NCBI GenBank assembly: GCA_031216915.1
Contig: CM062297.1
Coordinates: 362,031,704 to 362,095,703, forward strand
DNA length: 64,000 bases
Source of the DNA: Pictodentalium vernedei
Taxonomy: Eukaryota > Mollusca > Scaphopoda > Dentaliida > Dentaliidae
Reading direction: 5' to 3'
Positions within the stretch are counted from its first letter, which is position 1. Each line of letters opens with the position of its first letter. The position numbers and the translations under genes are program-made. Positions 44,028 to 54,225 of this stretch are shown one piece after another. Below the pieces are notes generated by a model that had not been told where the DNA came from, made no database searches, and saw nothing but the letters and a program-made list of their open reading frames with translations.

Positions 44028-46894
44028 CTAGACTTTATGATTCTGGAGAATCATGGCTTTTCCCGATGAGATTGCATGATTTTTCATGACCCCACAGTGT
44101 CTGATGAATTGTTTTTAACTGTCTCACTGAAGTTCCTTCATTGATGTTATGAGAAAGGTGAAGATAGTAGTCTCAAATGACACAGTTTGATAAAAAATTG
44201 TTTAGGTAAAAACCATCATTAACGGTGGAGTGAGTTAATGTCAATAACGTCGTCCAGCAAGTCAATGACCGACAAAAGGAGTTATGTTTGTTTGACACAT
44301 ACTCACTGAGTGCTGTGTCAATTTAAAAATGGTCCATTTTATCTCCAATGTATCCAAAATATTGATGTCTGGCAGCTTGTAGAGGGTTAACAAGTGCCAA
44401 CAGGAATATTTATTCATGCAACTTGTAATGTCACACCAAGAACTGTGAATGGCCATTTTTTCTTTAAAATCTACAAGATGTTTTCAGAGAAATCCAGGGA
44501 GAACAGGAATTTTAAGCTTTTGATGGGTATCATTGTTTTTCCAGCCCAAAACGGGTTAAGTGTTGTTTTTGGAATACTCTTATTACTTCCAAAAATAATT
44601 CTCAGTGAATTCTACTTCCACTTATTTTGATCTCTCCTCCCAACTTCAGGTGCTGTGGGTACGCAAACACAGCCTATTTTATCAACATTTTGATGTTTGA
44701 GAACCTGCATAGGGTTAACAAATGTTTACAGGAATATTTTGTACATGCAACTTGTAATGTCACACTAAGATATGAGAATGGCCATTTTTTCCTGAAAATC
44801 TACGGGTTGTTTTTAAAGAAATCCTCAGATAACATGTATTTTTAACCTTTTGAGGGGTATCTCTCTTTAACCAGCTCTAAAGGGTTAATGCTTGGTTTTG
44901 TGAATATCTTCATTACTTACAAAAATGATCGACGGTGAATTCCACTTCCAATGAAGGAGGTTATGTTTATCTCGTAGGTACACATATGGTGTTATGGTTG
45001 CCCAAGAACAGCCCATTTTCTTCAAATGTCAATGCTTGGCAGCCTCTGGGGGGTTAACAAATGGTTACCGAAACATTTTGTTCATGCAACTTGTAATGAC
45101 ACTCGAAGACCTGCGAATGGTTAATTGCTCTTGAATTTTTTTTTGTTGAGAAATCCACAGAAACCTGGAATTTTAAGCTTTTAAGGGGTATATCTCCTTA
45201 ACCAGTTAAAAATGGGTTAAGACCTCGATTTTTGAATACATTTACTACTTACAAAAATGTTTCCCTGTCAGTTTTGCGCCCGGTAAAAGAAGTTACGTTT
45301 CTCTGTTGTATTCCCATTTGATGGTGTTGTTGTTCAAAAACAGACTATTTTTTCAAAATTTTGACATTTAGCAGCCAATGGAGGGTCAACAAATGCTTAC
45401 CGGAATAATTTATCCAATCAACTGGTAATGTGACACCATGACCTATCAATGGCCGTTTTCTCTCGAAAACCCTACCAGATGTTTGTAAAGAAATCCAGGG
45501 AAAACATAAATTTTTAAGTCTTTGATGGGTATCACTATTAGCAACCACAAAATGGGTTAACGCTTGGTTTTTTGAATACCCTTATTACTTACAAAAATGG
45601 TCTTTGGTGAATTCCACTTCCAACAAAGGAGATTATGTTTATTTCTAAGGTCCACGTTGGGTGATGTGCGTGCCTGAAAACAGCCCATTTCAACAAAATT
45701 ACGATACTTGGCAGCCTCTAGAGTGTTAATAAACGCTCACCGGAATATTTTGTCCTTGCAACTTGTAATATCACACAAAGACCTGCGTGTCGTCAATTTT
45801 TCTTGAAAACCTGCAGGATGTTTTTAGAGAAATCCACAGAAAATGGGAATTTTAAGATTTTAAGGGGTCTCTCTCTTTAGCCTGAACAAAATGGGTTAAG
45901 ACTTCGACTTTTGAATACCCTTACTACTTACAAAAATGTTTGCGTATAGATTGTGCGCTCGATAAAAGAAGGCACATTTCTTTGAGGCGTACCCATTGGG
46001 TGCTGTTGGCGTCCAAATACAGCCCATTTTATCACAATTTTTACTTTTAGCAGCCCGTGGGGGGTTAACAAATGCTCACCGCAGTATTTTGTCCATGCAA
46101 CGTCTATTGTCACACCAAGGCCTGGGAGTGACAAATTTTTCTTGAAAATCTACAAGACTCGTTTAGAGAAATCCACGGAAAATACAAATTTTTGAGCTTT
46201 ATGGGGGTATTGCTGTTTAACCAGCCCAAAACGGGTTAACGCTTGGTTTTTTGAACACCCTTATTACTGACAAAAATGATCCTCGGTGAATTCCACTTCC
46301 AGTAAAGAAAGTTATATTTATCTCTCGTGTATTATTTGGGTGCGGTGGGAGCCTGAAACCAGCCTATTTCATCAAAATTTCGATGTTTGGCAGCCTGTGG
46401 AGGGTTACCATATGCATCACCTGATATGTCGTGTGTATCAAAGGGCGTGTCACAGACAGGTCTAGCAATGACGAATGTATAAAAAAATCTACAAGACGTG
46501 TTTCGAGAAAGTGCCGATAAACCCCAATTTTGGCAGTTTTTTGCCAATTCTGAGAAAATAAGGGTTAAATCGAAAATTCCGCTTGGGTACATTTTTAGAT
46601 TTTGTGCCCCTCTATGCGTGTGGAAAATTTCGTGAAAATCGGTTCGAAAATGGCTTCTGAATCGTACGGACAAAATGTGTGGAAAAAAGAAAAAAAAAGA
46701 AAAAAAAAAAACAAAAAAACAAAAAAAAAAAAAAACAAAAAAAAAAAAGAAAAATAATAATCCGTAGAAAAACAATAGTCTTTTCCAGAGGGAAAAGCCT
46801 AAAAAAAAAAAAATAAAAATAAAAAACCCCCCAAAAAAAAAAAAAAAAAATAATAATCCGTAGAAAAACAATAGTCTTTTCCAGAGGGAAAAGC

Positions 46895-46942
<48 letters not shown>

Positions 46943-47148
46943 ATAATCCGTAGAAAAACAATAGTCTTTTCCAGAGGGAAGAAAAGCCTAAAAAAAAAAA
47001 AAAAAATAGTAATCCGTAGAAAAACAATAGTCTTTTCCAGAGGGAAAAGCCTAAAAAAAACAAAAAAAAAAAAAAAAAACCCCAAAAAACCCCCCCCCAA
47101 AAAATAATAATCCGTAGAAAAACAATAGTCTTTTCCAGAGGGAAAAGC

Positions 47149-47181
<33 letters not shown>

Positions 47182-47290
47182 ATGATCCGTAGAAAAACAA
47201 TAGTCTTTTCCAGAGGGAAAAGCCTAAAAAAAAAAAATAATAATAATAATCCGTAGAAAAACAATAGTCTTTTCCAGAGGGAAAAGCCTA
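44028..47290 (-). mobile_element. Long-type Helentron-like element, minus strand
   Basis: The 5' end is the array of 5' blocks at 46755-47290. A T-rich tract, CACACATTTTGTCCGTACG and seven monomers follow (sites near 46430, 46100, 45760, 45420, 45085, 44750, 44415). The 3' region is of long subtype (GACGACGTTATTGACATTAA near 44240) with GGGAAAAGCC, hairpin and CTAG (44031-44028). This copy is uninterrupted and serves as the reference for the broken copy at 7890-15720. A run of phenylalanine and leucine codons across the T tracts is not a gene. Confidence 0.8.
46755..47290 (-). repeat. Seven tandem copies of the Helentron 5' terminal block separated by T tracts
   Basis: On the minus strand each unit is TAGGCTTTTCCCTCTGGAAA, then AGACTATTGTTTTTCTACGG and ATTATTA, followed by 10-45 T (some with G or A interruptions). 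Units end, in plus coordinates, at 46801, 46897, 46990, 47053, 47151, 47226 and 47290. Units are nearly identical, except the third with a 3-4-base insertion. Only two 3' ends lie downstream, so at least five 5' blocks have no partner. Confidence 0.88.
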
Positions 47291-48500
47291 ACAAATTACT
47301 CACAAAATTATCCATAAGAACACACTAATTACGCGGATAAAAGTTTATTCTTTAGAGCCCTCGACGTCTCCCACAGCTAGCTGTGTCCGCTGGATCAACC
47401 TCACATCATCTTCATTTTCTCACGGTTTGTGATACATACAAAGTGTCTATTCACTTCTCGTTGCTTCCTCCTCATAGGGTTAATCCACAATCATTTGGGC
47501 TTAACTCATATAATGTGCTGCTTGTGTGACTCTATCAGCGTTCTCACAGTTCAATCACAATTCAATCGGCGTCTACCACAGTTCACGATCACTTTGCGCC
47601 TTGCCTGGCTCTCACGGGGTTAAGGTATTCTTCGCCTTCAGATATATACTTAACAAAGCTTACATAATAATATTCTGCAAAGTGTTCTCAACATCACCAA
47701 ATCTCGCACCGCCTAAAACTATTTTAACTCGCGAGCTATTCAAGCGCTTACTCAAGCTCTTATTACGGTTTCTAGACCTCAACGTTACAGCTTTTACTTC
47801 TTTGGCTACTATGCCACTACGGTTCGCAACCGTTAACAAATTACTATCGGTTCCTTACAACCCTCACCGGGTTACGACAATACGCGGACTTTCAATCTCA
47901 GTGCCTATGACCCTCGATGGCCAAGGCTAAATTCGGACCTTCTCTGAGCGCCCTCAGGCCGACTGCCTACCTCAGAATTCTGCTTCACTCTTTATACAGT
48001 CGGAACGCAAAGTTTAAACATATTAATTCTGATTTAACGAGTGCTTTGTAATTCGATATGGATAGAGATTTAAATGCGAATTTTGTTTGAGGTAAACTCT
48101 TTTGACATTTCGGAGACAGGATAGATGCGTAATATGGGTGTGTGTCCAGAACATGTGTGATGCACTGGTTTCCAACAATTAGATTTTAACTGGCTTTAAT
48201 TACCCAGATAACGACGACAGAAGAGAATATTGTCTCTCTTACTATTGATCTGTTATCAGATAGCCCATGTGGCGTTCAACAAGTGCGCCATAATGGACAT
48301 TAAATTTTCATACTGCATTTAGAATCTCTTGAATTAACGTTAGTTTGACAAATCTGTTTTAGGGATCCGTCACATACCTATTTTTACACTTTACATTTAA
48401 CCCAGAGAGAAATATTATCGAAATTATTTACACTTATAAACCAAAAAAATCGCAATTTTTAGCTATCACCTTGACACAAGCCCAGTTGAGTATATCTATG
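47291..48500. other. Unassigned segment with pyrimidine-rich plus strand
   Basis: From about 47330 to 47990 the plus strand is rich in C and T, with stretches such as GGCTCTCACGGGGTTAAGG and repeated CAATCACAATTCAATC. It differs in composition from its AT-rich neighbours. A 134-codon open stretch (47526-47930) has no recognisable domain. It could be a decayed retroelement end or a non-coding repeat; the sequence does not decide. Confidence 0.4.
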
Positions 48501-48502
48501 GA

Positions 48503-48755
48503 TTAACCCTTTACCTAACATGAAAAGCAGACGACACTTGCAAAAAAAATTCTTGAATAACTATTTTTTTTTCATTTTTTGTCTCACAAACATAGGTTAT
48601 GACCCCTCATTGGAACGAGCTCGACGAGCTCGTTCCAATGAGGGGTCATAACCTATGTTTTTGAGACAAAAAATGAAAAAAATAATTAAAATTAATAGGC
48701 GATTTTTGAGAATAGCGCTGGCCGGTTTTGGCAGTTACGTTGGGTAAAGGGTTAA
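48503..48755. mobile_element. Palindromic TTAA-flanked MITE, piggyBac-like, subfamily 1, complete
   Basis: TTAACCCTTTACCTAAC at the left and GTTGGGTAAAGGGTTAA at the right, with TTAA on both sides. The central palindrome AACGAGCTCGACGAGCTCGTT is flanked by long arms containing GGTCATAACCTATG. The asymmetric parts are GACGACACTTGC (left) and AATAGCGCTGGCCGG (right). This is the best copy of the subfamily. Confidence 0.85.
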
Positions 48756-48972
48756 TCAATCTGATCTACTTTGACACCTGCATTTACCGCGAAAGAGTGG
48801 TCTAAGTGGTTTATTGAATTGAACGAGAATTTCCAGTGGTAGCCTATTGTTATCTTCAACCATGTGAATTCTGTCCTCCATAGTTATGCGATATGCACCT
48901 CACCGCGCAGTAAAGGTGTCATTTTCAAATGGACGTCTATTGAGCGCAGGGAATACTGCAGAGTATACGCTG

Positions 48973-49105
48973 CAGGACGTGTACTTGTCAGGTATGGCGT
49001 CATGTAAGGCGAAGTAAGATTAATATTAGGCGAGGCCTACGGCCTCACCTAATATTAATCTCGTTGAGCCTCACATGACGCCATATCTGGCAAGTAAACG
49101 TCCTG
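48973..49105. repeat. Palindromic repeat related to 41349-41470
   Basis: The arms AGGACGTGTACTTGTCAGGT and GCCATATCTGGCAAGTAAAC with TCATGTAAGGCGAAG / GTTGAGCCTCACATGA surround AATATTAGGCGAGGCC / GGCCTCACCTAATATT. Length is about 130 bp and it is nearly fully self-complementary. Confidence 0.75.
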
Positions 49106-49317
49106 TAACGCATCTATCAGGCCACCAAACGAATTAAATAATAAATTAAAAGATCCGAATCGCTTCCTTTTGTATTTATCAGGAAACTGTCTTTTATTTG
49201 CACGAAAATAGGTGCAAACTTGGTGGGAAAATTAATTCGGAAACAATATTACGCCCAGCAGAGGGGGTGTATGCGCTCATACACTTTCACTAGCACTGTA
49301 TGGACTCAATCCGATAG

Positions 49318-49524
49318 CCGGTGTGACAGGAATGGAAGTCCGTAGGAACGTTAGTCCCTCTGGACTATTATTCCGCGGAATTATAGTCCTAGGTCTAACA
49401 TTTCTAGGAATAGTAGTCCGGCGGACTACTATTCCTAGAAATGTTAGACCTAGGACTATAATTCCGCGGAATAATAGTCCAGAGGGTCTAATTTTCCTAC
49501 GGACTTCCATTCCTGTCACACCGG
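49318..49524. repeat. 207-bp near-perfect palindrome without a loop
   Basis: The outer ends CCGGTGTGACAGGAATGGAA and TTCCATTCCTGTCACACCGG are exact complements. The match continues to the centre at AGTAGTCCGGCGGACTACT with only a few mismatches (around 49350 and 49490). Both strands therefore give almost the same open stretch of 70-80 codons, an artefact of symmetry and not evidence for a gene. Confidence 0.88.
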
Positions 49525-50486
49525 TTCCCCATTGAATAATCTAATATCACATAGTTCACTGATGCTATTAGAGCACGTTGACTGGTTAAATTAAACATGT
49601 GGCATGATAATATTCCCTTCCCGACAACTGAGGTGAGGGAGTTCGGGAACACGACAAAATCAGTACTTATTCATATTTTAATGGTTGCATGTCATGTCAC
49701 TGGAAAATGCTCATTTATGTCATAAGCCGAATTGATGTATGATAAGCGACCGAAAAACATCAGTCATTTTAATATTCACTGACAGTGACATACTCTTCAG
49801 ACAGGTTTCTGAAAACGTATGTCGGTGGCGGATATTGGCAGAAATCAGAAGATGGGATTGCTTTTTTTTGTGTTCATCCTCGGGCCTAACGAATCTAAAT
49901 TTCTTGCTCAATCGAATCTCAAATCGAATCGGCAAAGGATATCGAACCGAATCAAATCCGGAATCTCGGATAGCTTGTCAGTAGATATTAATTGAGAGCT
50001 ACGTGAATAGGGGCTAACAGACTAACAACGATGAAATTGGGTAGTTTTCACGTATCTATCTTTTCGTAGTTTCGGCGGCGGTCTTAAAGGATGCAAGACA
50101 GCGAAGGTGGCGCGAGCGTTGCACGAGTTGCAACACTGTAAAAGTTGACGGTTTGTTTTCACAGTTTCATATTTCGACATAGTATGGAGCCTCGCAGTCG
50201 AACGTATAAAATAAATAAATGCGTCAAATGTCCAGATCGAAACATACAATTTCTGATTATAATTTTGATGTTGCGTCCAAATTATAATCCGTAACTGTAT
50301 ATGTTAAAATGTTCACGTTATATAAGCTCAGTTCAGTTTCGTGTTATTCGTTCCAAATTTACGCACATCGTCGCAATTCTCACCTTTAGCTACAGTAACG
50401 TCAGTCAATCGATGTGCAGGCATTACATTTTTTTCTGATGTGGAATCCTAGCTCTGCTGGTTGAACAGAGATACGACAAAAGCCAG

Positions 50487-50641
50487 AATGCCGGAAACTA
50501 CCTTACGAAAAATTCTACGTAAATTGAATCCTCGCACCGATTTCGAATCTAATCGAATCTCGAAACTTCGTTGGACCGTAAAGTTCATACAACACAGGTC
50601 GGTTATTACTGTATTCTAGGAATGAAAACAAGTAATCATTA
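50487..50641 (+). repeat. Dispersed direct repeat, copy 1
   Basis: It shares with 51296-51460 the order GCCGGAAAC, AAATTGAATCCT, TCGAATCTCGAAACTTCGTT, AAGTTCATACAACACA and ATGAAAAC. It carries an AATCGAATC-rich patch. The palindromic MITE at 50639 begins at its right edge. Confidence 0.7.
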
Positions 50642-50876
50642 ACCCTTTACCCAACGAATCACCCACATATATGCAAATTCAGCAGCTGAAAAAATATTAT
50701 TTTTCGAAAAATTTCAACAAAACCATATCACGTGACCCCTCTTTGGAACGAACTCGTCGAGCACGTTCCAAAGAGGGGTCACAAAATATGGTTTTGTTGA
50801 AATTTTTTGAAACAATTAAAAAAATTATATTTAAAATAATAAATTTTGAAATCGTCTCCGTTGGGTAAAGGGTTAA
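50639..50876. mobile_element. Palindromic TTAA-flanked MITE, piggyBac-like, subfamily 2
   Basis: TTAACCCTTTACCCAACG at the left, CGTTGGGTAAAGGGTTAA at the right, with TTAA on both sides. The arms hold TTCAACAAAACCATAT and ATATGGTTTTGTTGAA. The centre is GAACTCGTCGAGCACGTTC. It is the most symmetrical terminal inverted repeat of the family (18 bp, exact). Confidence 0.87.
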
Positions 50877-51154
50877 GTTAAACACCTATGGGATAAAGTG
50901 TTTCTCCTACAATAAGTCTCGTCGAAATGGAAAGTTCTATAATACACTCAGTTTGGCCACCGGTCGACATACGCAGTGTGTTCTTCTCAGATAAAATTGA
51001 AGGTGCCATTGAGCTTATTGCGTCATCATCCATGCCCCATGATTAGTAACTTACGTGAGATTAGATTTCATGTAGATATCGGAAGGCTGATTCGATACCG
51101 ATATTAGATTGGGTAAAAAATAACCGATTTGCAGATTCAACTCACAATTCATTC

Positions 51155-51280
51155 TCTCAAAAATCTATTAGGTTAAAAATCAACCCAAACCGAGTGGGTT
51201 GAGTGGATAATATGGATCCATTTGGGTTCATATTCACTTAACGCAGTTGATGTTTTACCCAACAGAATTTAGAGTGTACA
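51155..51280. mobile_element. Palindromic MITE with CTCTAAAATC ends, copy 1 (decayed)
   Basis: AGGTTAAAAATCAACCCAAA on the left, TTTTACCCAACAGAATTTAG on the right and TGGGTTCATATTCACTTAA in the arm. The left end CTCTCAAAAATCTA is mutated. It is a relative of 51676-51809. Confidence 0.65.
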
Positions 51281-51295
51281 GATTAGGTGGACAGG

Positions 51296-51460
51296 AAGCC
51301 GGAAACCTCCTTCCGAAAAAATCGAATCTAAGTAAATTGAATCCTAGCGCCTATTTCGAATCAAATCGAATCGAATCTCGAAACTTCGTTGGTCCGTGAA
51401 GTTCATACAACACAAGTCGGCTTTTAATGTATTCTAAAGATGAAAACAACAAATCATTTC
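51296..51460 (+). repeat. Dispersed direct repeat, copy 2
   Basis: It matches 50487-50641 about 810 bp upstream. It ends AACAACAAATCATT, where copy 1 carries AACAAGTAATCATT joined to a MITE. The two copies allow the pre-insertion state to be compared. Confidence 0.7.
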
Positions 51461-51675
51461 ATTGCAATTGTAACATTGAAATGTTTACAACGTCGTCGTT
51501 AATATTTTTTCTGGTGGGGAAAAGTTTAATTTCGAGGACAGAGCTTGTGCAGAAATAGCAATAAAAGAAATGCAAGATTCTATAGAGGCCGACGAGAAAA
51601 GCAAACACATTGATACGTTAGCTGCTATGCCACTAAGACACAGAGAAGAAACACCAGTGTATTTGTTCCGACATG

Positions 51676-51809
51676 CACACTCTAAAATCAGTTGGGTTAA
51701 AAATCAACCCAAATCAACTGGGTTGAATGAATATGAACCCAGTTGGGTTCATATTCACTCAACCCAATTGATTTGGATTTATTTTTAACCCAACTGGTGT
51801 TAGCGTGTA
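51676..51809. mobile_element. Palindromic MITE with CTCTAAAATC ends, copy 2 (complete)
   Basis: CACTCTAAAATCAGTTGGGT at the left, AACCCAACTGGTGTTAGCGT at the right. The arms GAATATGAACCCAGTTGG and GGGTTCATATTC meet at the centre. Inner TTGGGTTAAAAATCAACCCA forms a smaller hairpin. About 134 bp long. Confidence 0.8.
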
Positions 51810-52467
51810 ATGGTATAGCAGTACTAACTATTTTCCCATAGGTAACCATTTTCACGTTCGTGCGAAGAAATATGATCGCATCATTTTAATTGAGGCATTC
51901 AAATACCTTTGTCATGTTTTGCCCTTCAGACAACGTTTGATGATCTCAAAACCAGTGGATCGTACAACGAATAAGAAAACACACCAATAGTCAATTGTGT
52001 TTTTTAGGACCCAAAGTTCATCAAATCCCCCTCTTTTTGTCTCTTTTTGTGCAATATTCAACAATGATAAAATATTTCAGTACAAAGTTTCCAAGGTTTT
52101 TTTTAAAACAACACTTTTTCTCAAGGCACCTCCGTTTCGGTGATTGCATTATTTCCGACTTTCCAAGGCGGGTAACTCTAATTCAAATATTGGTACTGTC
52201 ATACCTGATGAAACGCTGTTAACGTACCAGGCAAATATCTGTTCTGTAGGAAGTGCGACCAGAAACGACCCGCCAAAAAGAGCAATACAAAACATGATGT
52301 GGTATCAGAAGGCGTTTTGTACATTCGTTCACTTCAGACATAATTGAGAAAGCAATGTCAAAAGCCGTAACATGTTCTTTTCCACACTGGTGTGCTGTCA
52401 ACTAGAACAGCAGTGTCTATAGTTTATGAAGAAAATGGCAAAACTGACCTCCAAGTACATTGTTTAT

Positions 52468-52612
52468 CTATCGACGAATGTAAGTTGGGAAGTCTGAAAA
52501 TTGATCGTCGCTGCTCGGTGGTTCTCTCTGTGTCCCCTGGCTTCCTTCCCCCGTAAAATTGTCCGACAAGATGTGACACTGGCTGTTGAAAGTGCCATTG
52601 AACCCAAATAGA
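52468..52612 (+). mobile_element. 5'-truncated SINE
   Basis: Only the last part of the body is present: GTCGCTGCTCGGTGGTTCTC, TGGCTTCC, GTAAAATTGTCCGACAAG and CATTGAACCCAAATAG. CGACGAAT occurs just before (about 52474) and just after (about 52621), a probable short target duplication. Confidence 0.72.
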
Positions 52613-53320
52613 AAGCTAACGACGAATAATTACGACAAATTGTACTCAGCACACCCTTGTATACTGCAGCTTCAGGATACAGAATTTTTGTCAGGAGTCT
52701 CTGATATACATTGTATTTAGACTCAAGGCATACATGTGTTAGATAAAATTTAGTTCGTCACGATCCGGTTGAAATACCCTTTCCGATTTGGTGACCACAG
52801 TACTATTGCACAAACAGAACTTGTTGGCCACAGAAACGCACAGGAAGCACACAAGCTGATAGGAAGATCCATTCAAACTAAATGAGGGGTTCGTGTCCCT
52901 CCCCTCGCCCACTGAAGGAATAGTTGTCTGTAAAGTGGGTTTCACGACTCCAGTGCATTTATGTACTCGACTCATCGTATAGAAAGCATGGTCACAGTGT
53001 ATTGAGGTGTCTCGTGCTAATTGATAAGATGTTGTCTCCTTTGCTGGATGAACACTGTCGCCATGTCTGATGTTCTAAAGAATTATGGCAAATGTTGCAA
53101 AATAAGAGCTTCAACTGGAGATTTAAATTATATACATCTGTGGTTATTGGTCATGGAATGGTTATTGGTTACGGAATAGTTGAATGTCGAGGTTGGGGAG
53201 ATAGAAGTTGTATGCCATTAAATGCTGTGGATAGGCTACCATACAATGTTTGCTTCGGAATTGGTTGTTTGAACTATGCAGTGTAAACGATTAGTCATAT
53301 AGCAGAACGAAACGATTAAC
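52613..53320. other. No gene recognised
   Basis: Unique-looking DNA between the SINE remnant and the presumed LINE leader. A 78-codon minus-strand stretch (52739-52975) and a 64-codon plus-strand stretch (53092-53286) have no recognisable domain. Confidence 0.35.
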
Positions 53321-53329
53321 CGACGATGT

Positions 53330-54225
53330 ACACTATTTTGGAGCGGGTAGTATATGGTGTACTTTCAGGTCCGTCATTTGAGACATTTTGTGATAAACCA
53401 CTTCTAGCAGTAATTGTGATACCAGTATACAAACATTTGTACAGCAGTTAGAGTGATGCATGTTTAGGTGAGGTAATGCACGGTTTAACCCATTACAAAG
53501 CTTTGTCAGGGTACTTATGACGTATAGATCTCTGTAGACTTTGTAGCAGTCGGTGTCCAATTGACATTTTCAGTACAGCGTAACTTGTGAAACTTCATGT
53601 ATAGACGTTTATATGTCGGTGTTATTGATCCTAGGGAGTTGGTGTTTCAGAAGCCTATTGGTGTACATTTAGACTTTGAATAGTCGAAGATATTTGACTT
53701 TAAGCAGTAGGGGTATTAAATACAGAAGTTATAGTAGCGAGAGAGTCAAGTATAAATATTCTCATTTGAATTTCTATAGTCGGTGTTTGTAGATCTGTAA
53801 AGTGACATTGGTATTTGACAGACTATACAAGTGAACTATTAGCTCTGGTTAAAGCAACAAATGCTATTTACATGTGTTGGACAGTTAGCTGTATGTGATG
53901 GAGTGTATGTGATAGGCCTATTAAGTGTGTGATACGAGTGAGGATTGAGTGGTGTGTGTATTTGTGTAATTATACCTAATGGAGATTTTAGGTTTTATGC
54001 GCATGTCCGTAATGGAGTGAGGAAGTGTTTGTATAGCTCTCCTCCAAACCCCAGATTTTAACGAATTTGTTGTATAATATTGCTTCTAATATGGTCTGGA
54101 GATAGAGGAATTATGTTGGGTGATATGAGAATGGGATCCATATTCTAAAACTTTAGGTGACATCGGATTTAGTGAGGAGAAATCATCGTCAACAGAATTC
54201 TCCGGTATTCCTAGAACGGAGAACA
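53330..54225 (+). promoter_or_regulatory. Presumed 5' untranslated region and internal promoter of the LINE
   Basis: The plus strand becomes G- and T-rich with repeated GTCGGTGTT, GTAGTCG and GTGTATGTGATAGG-like phrases. It has no long open frame and leads straight into ORF1. LINE elements of this class carry an internal promoter in such a leader. The 5' boundary cannot be fixed without another copy; about 53.3 kb is an estimate. Confidence 0.4.

Noticed and set aside
8000-47300. Simple inverted segmental duplication linking the two Helentron clusters
   Set aside because: The sequences outside the terminal CTAG and TAGGC ends differ between the clusters, so independent insertions fit better.
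46332-47315. Long minus-strand open frame of 327 codons rich in Phe and Leu
   Set aside because: It is created by T tracts and the repeated 5' Helentron block; the composition is repeat-driven and the frame ends in the 335-bp monomer.
49277-49535. Two opposed open frames with almost the same protein sequence
   Set aside because: They result from the loop-free palindrome at 49318-49524, not from two related genes.
54157-54225. Earlier start for ORF1 at a GTG codon
   Set aside because: No ATG occurs in this part; the ATG at 54226 has a good context (A at -3, G at +4).
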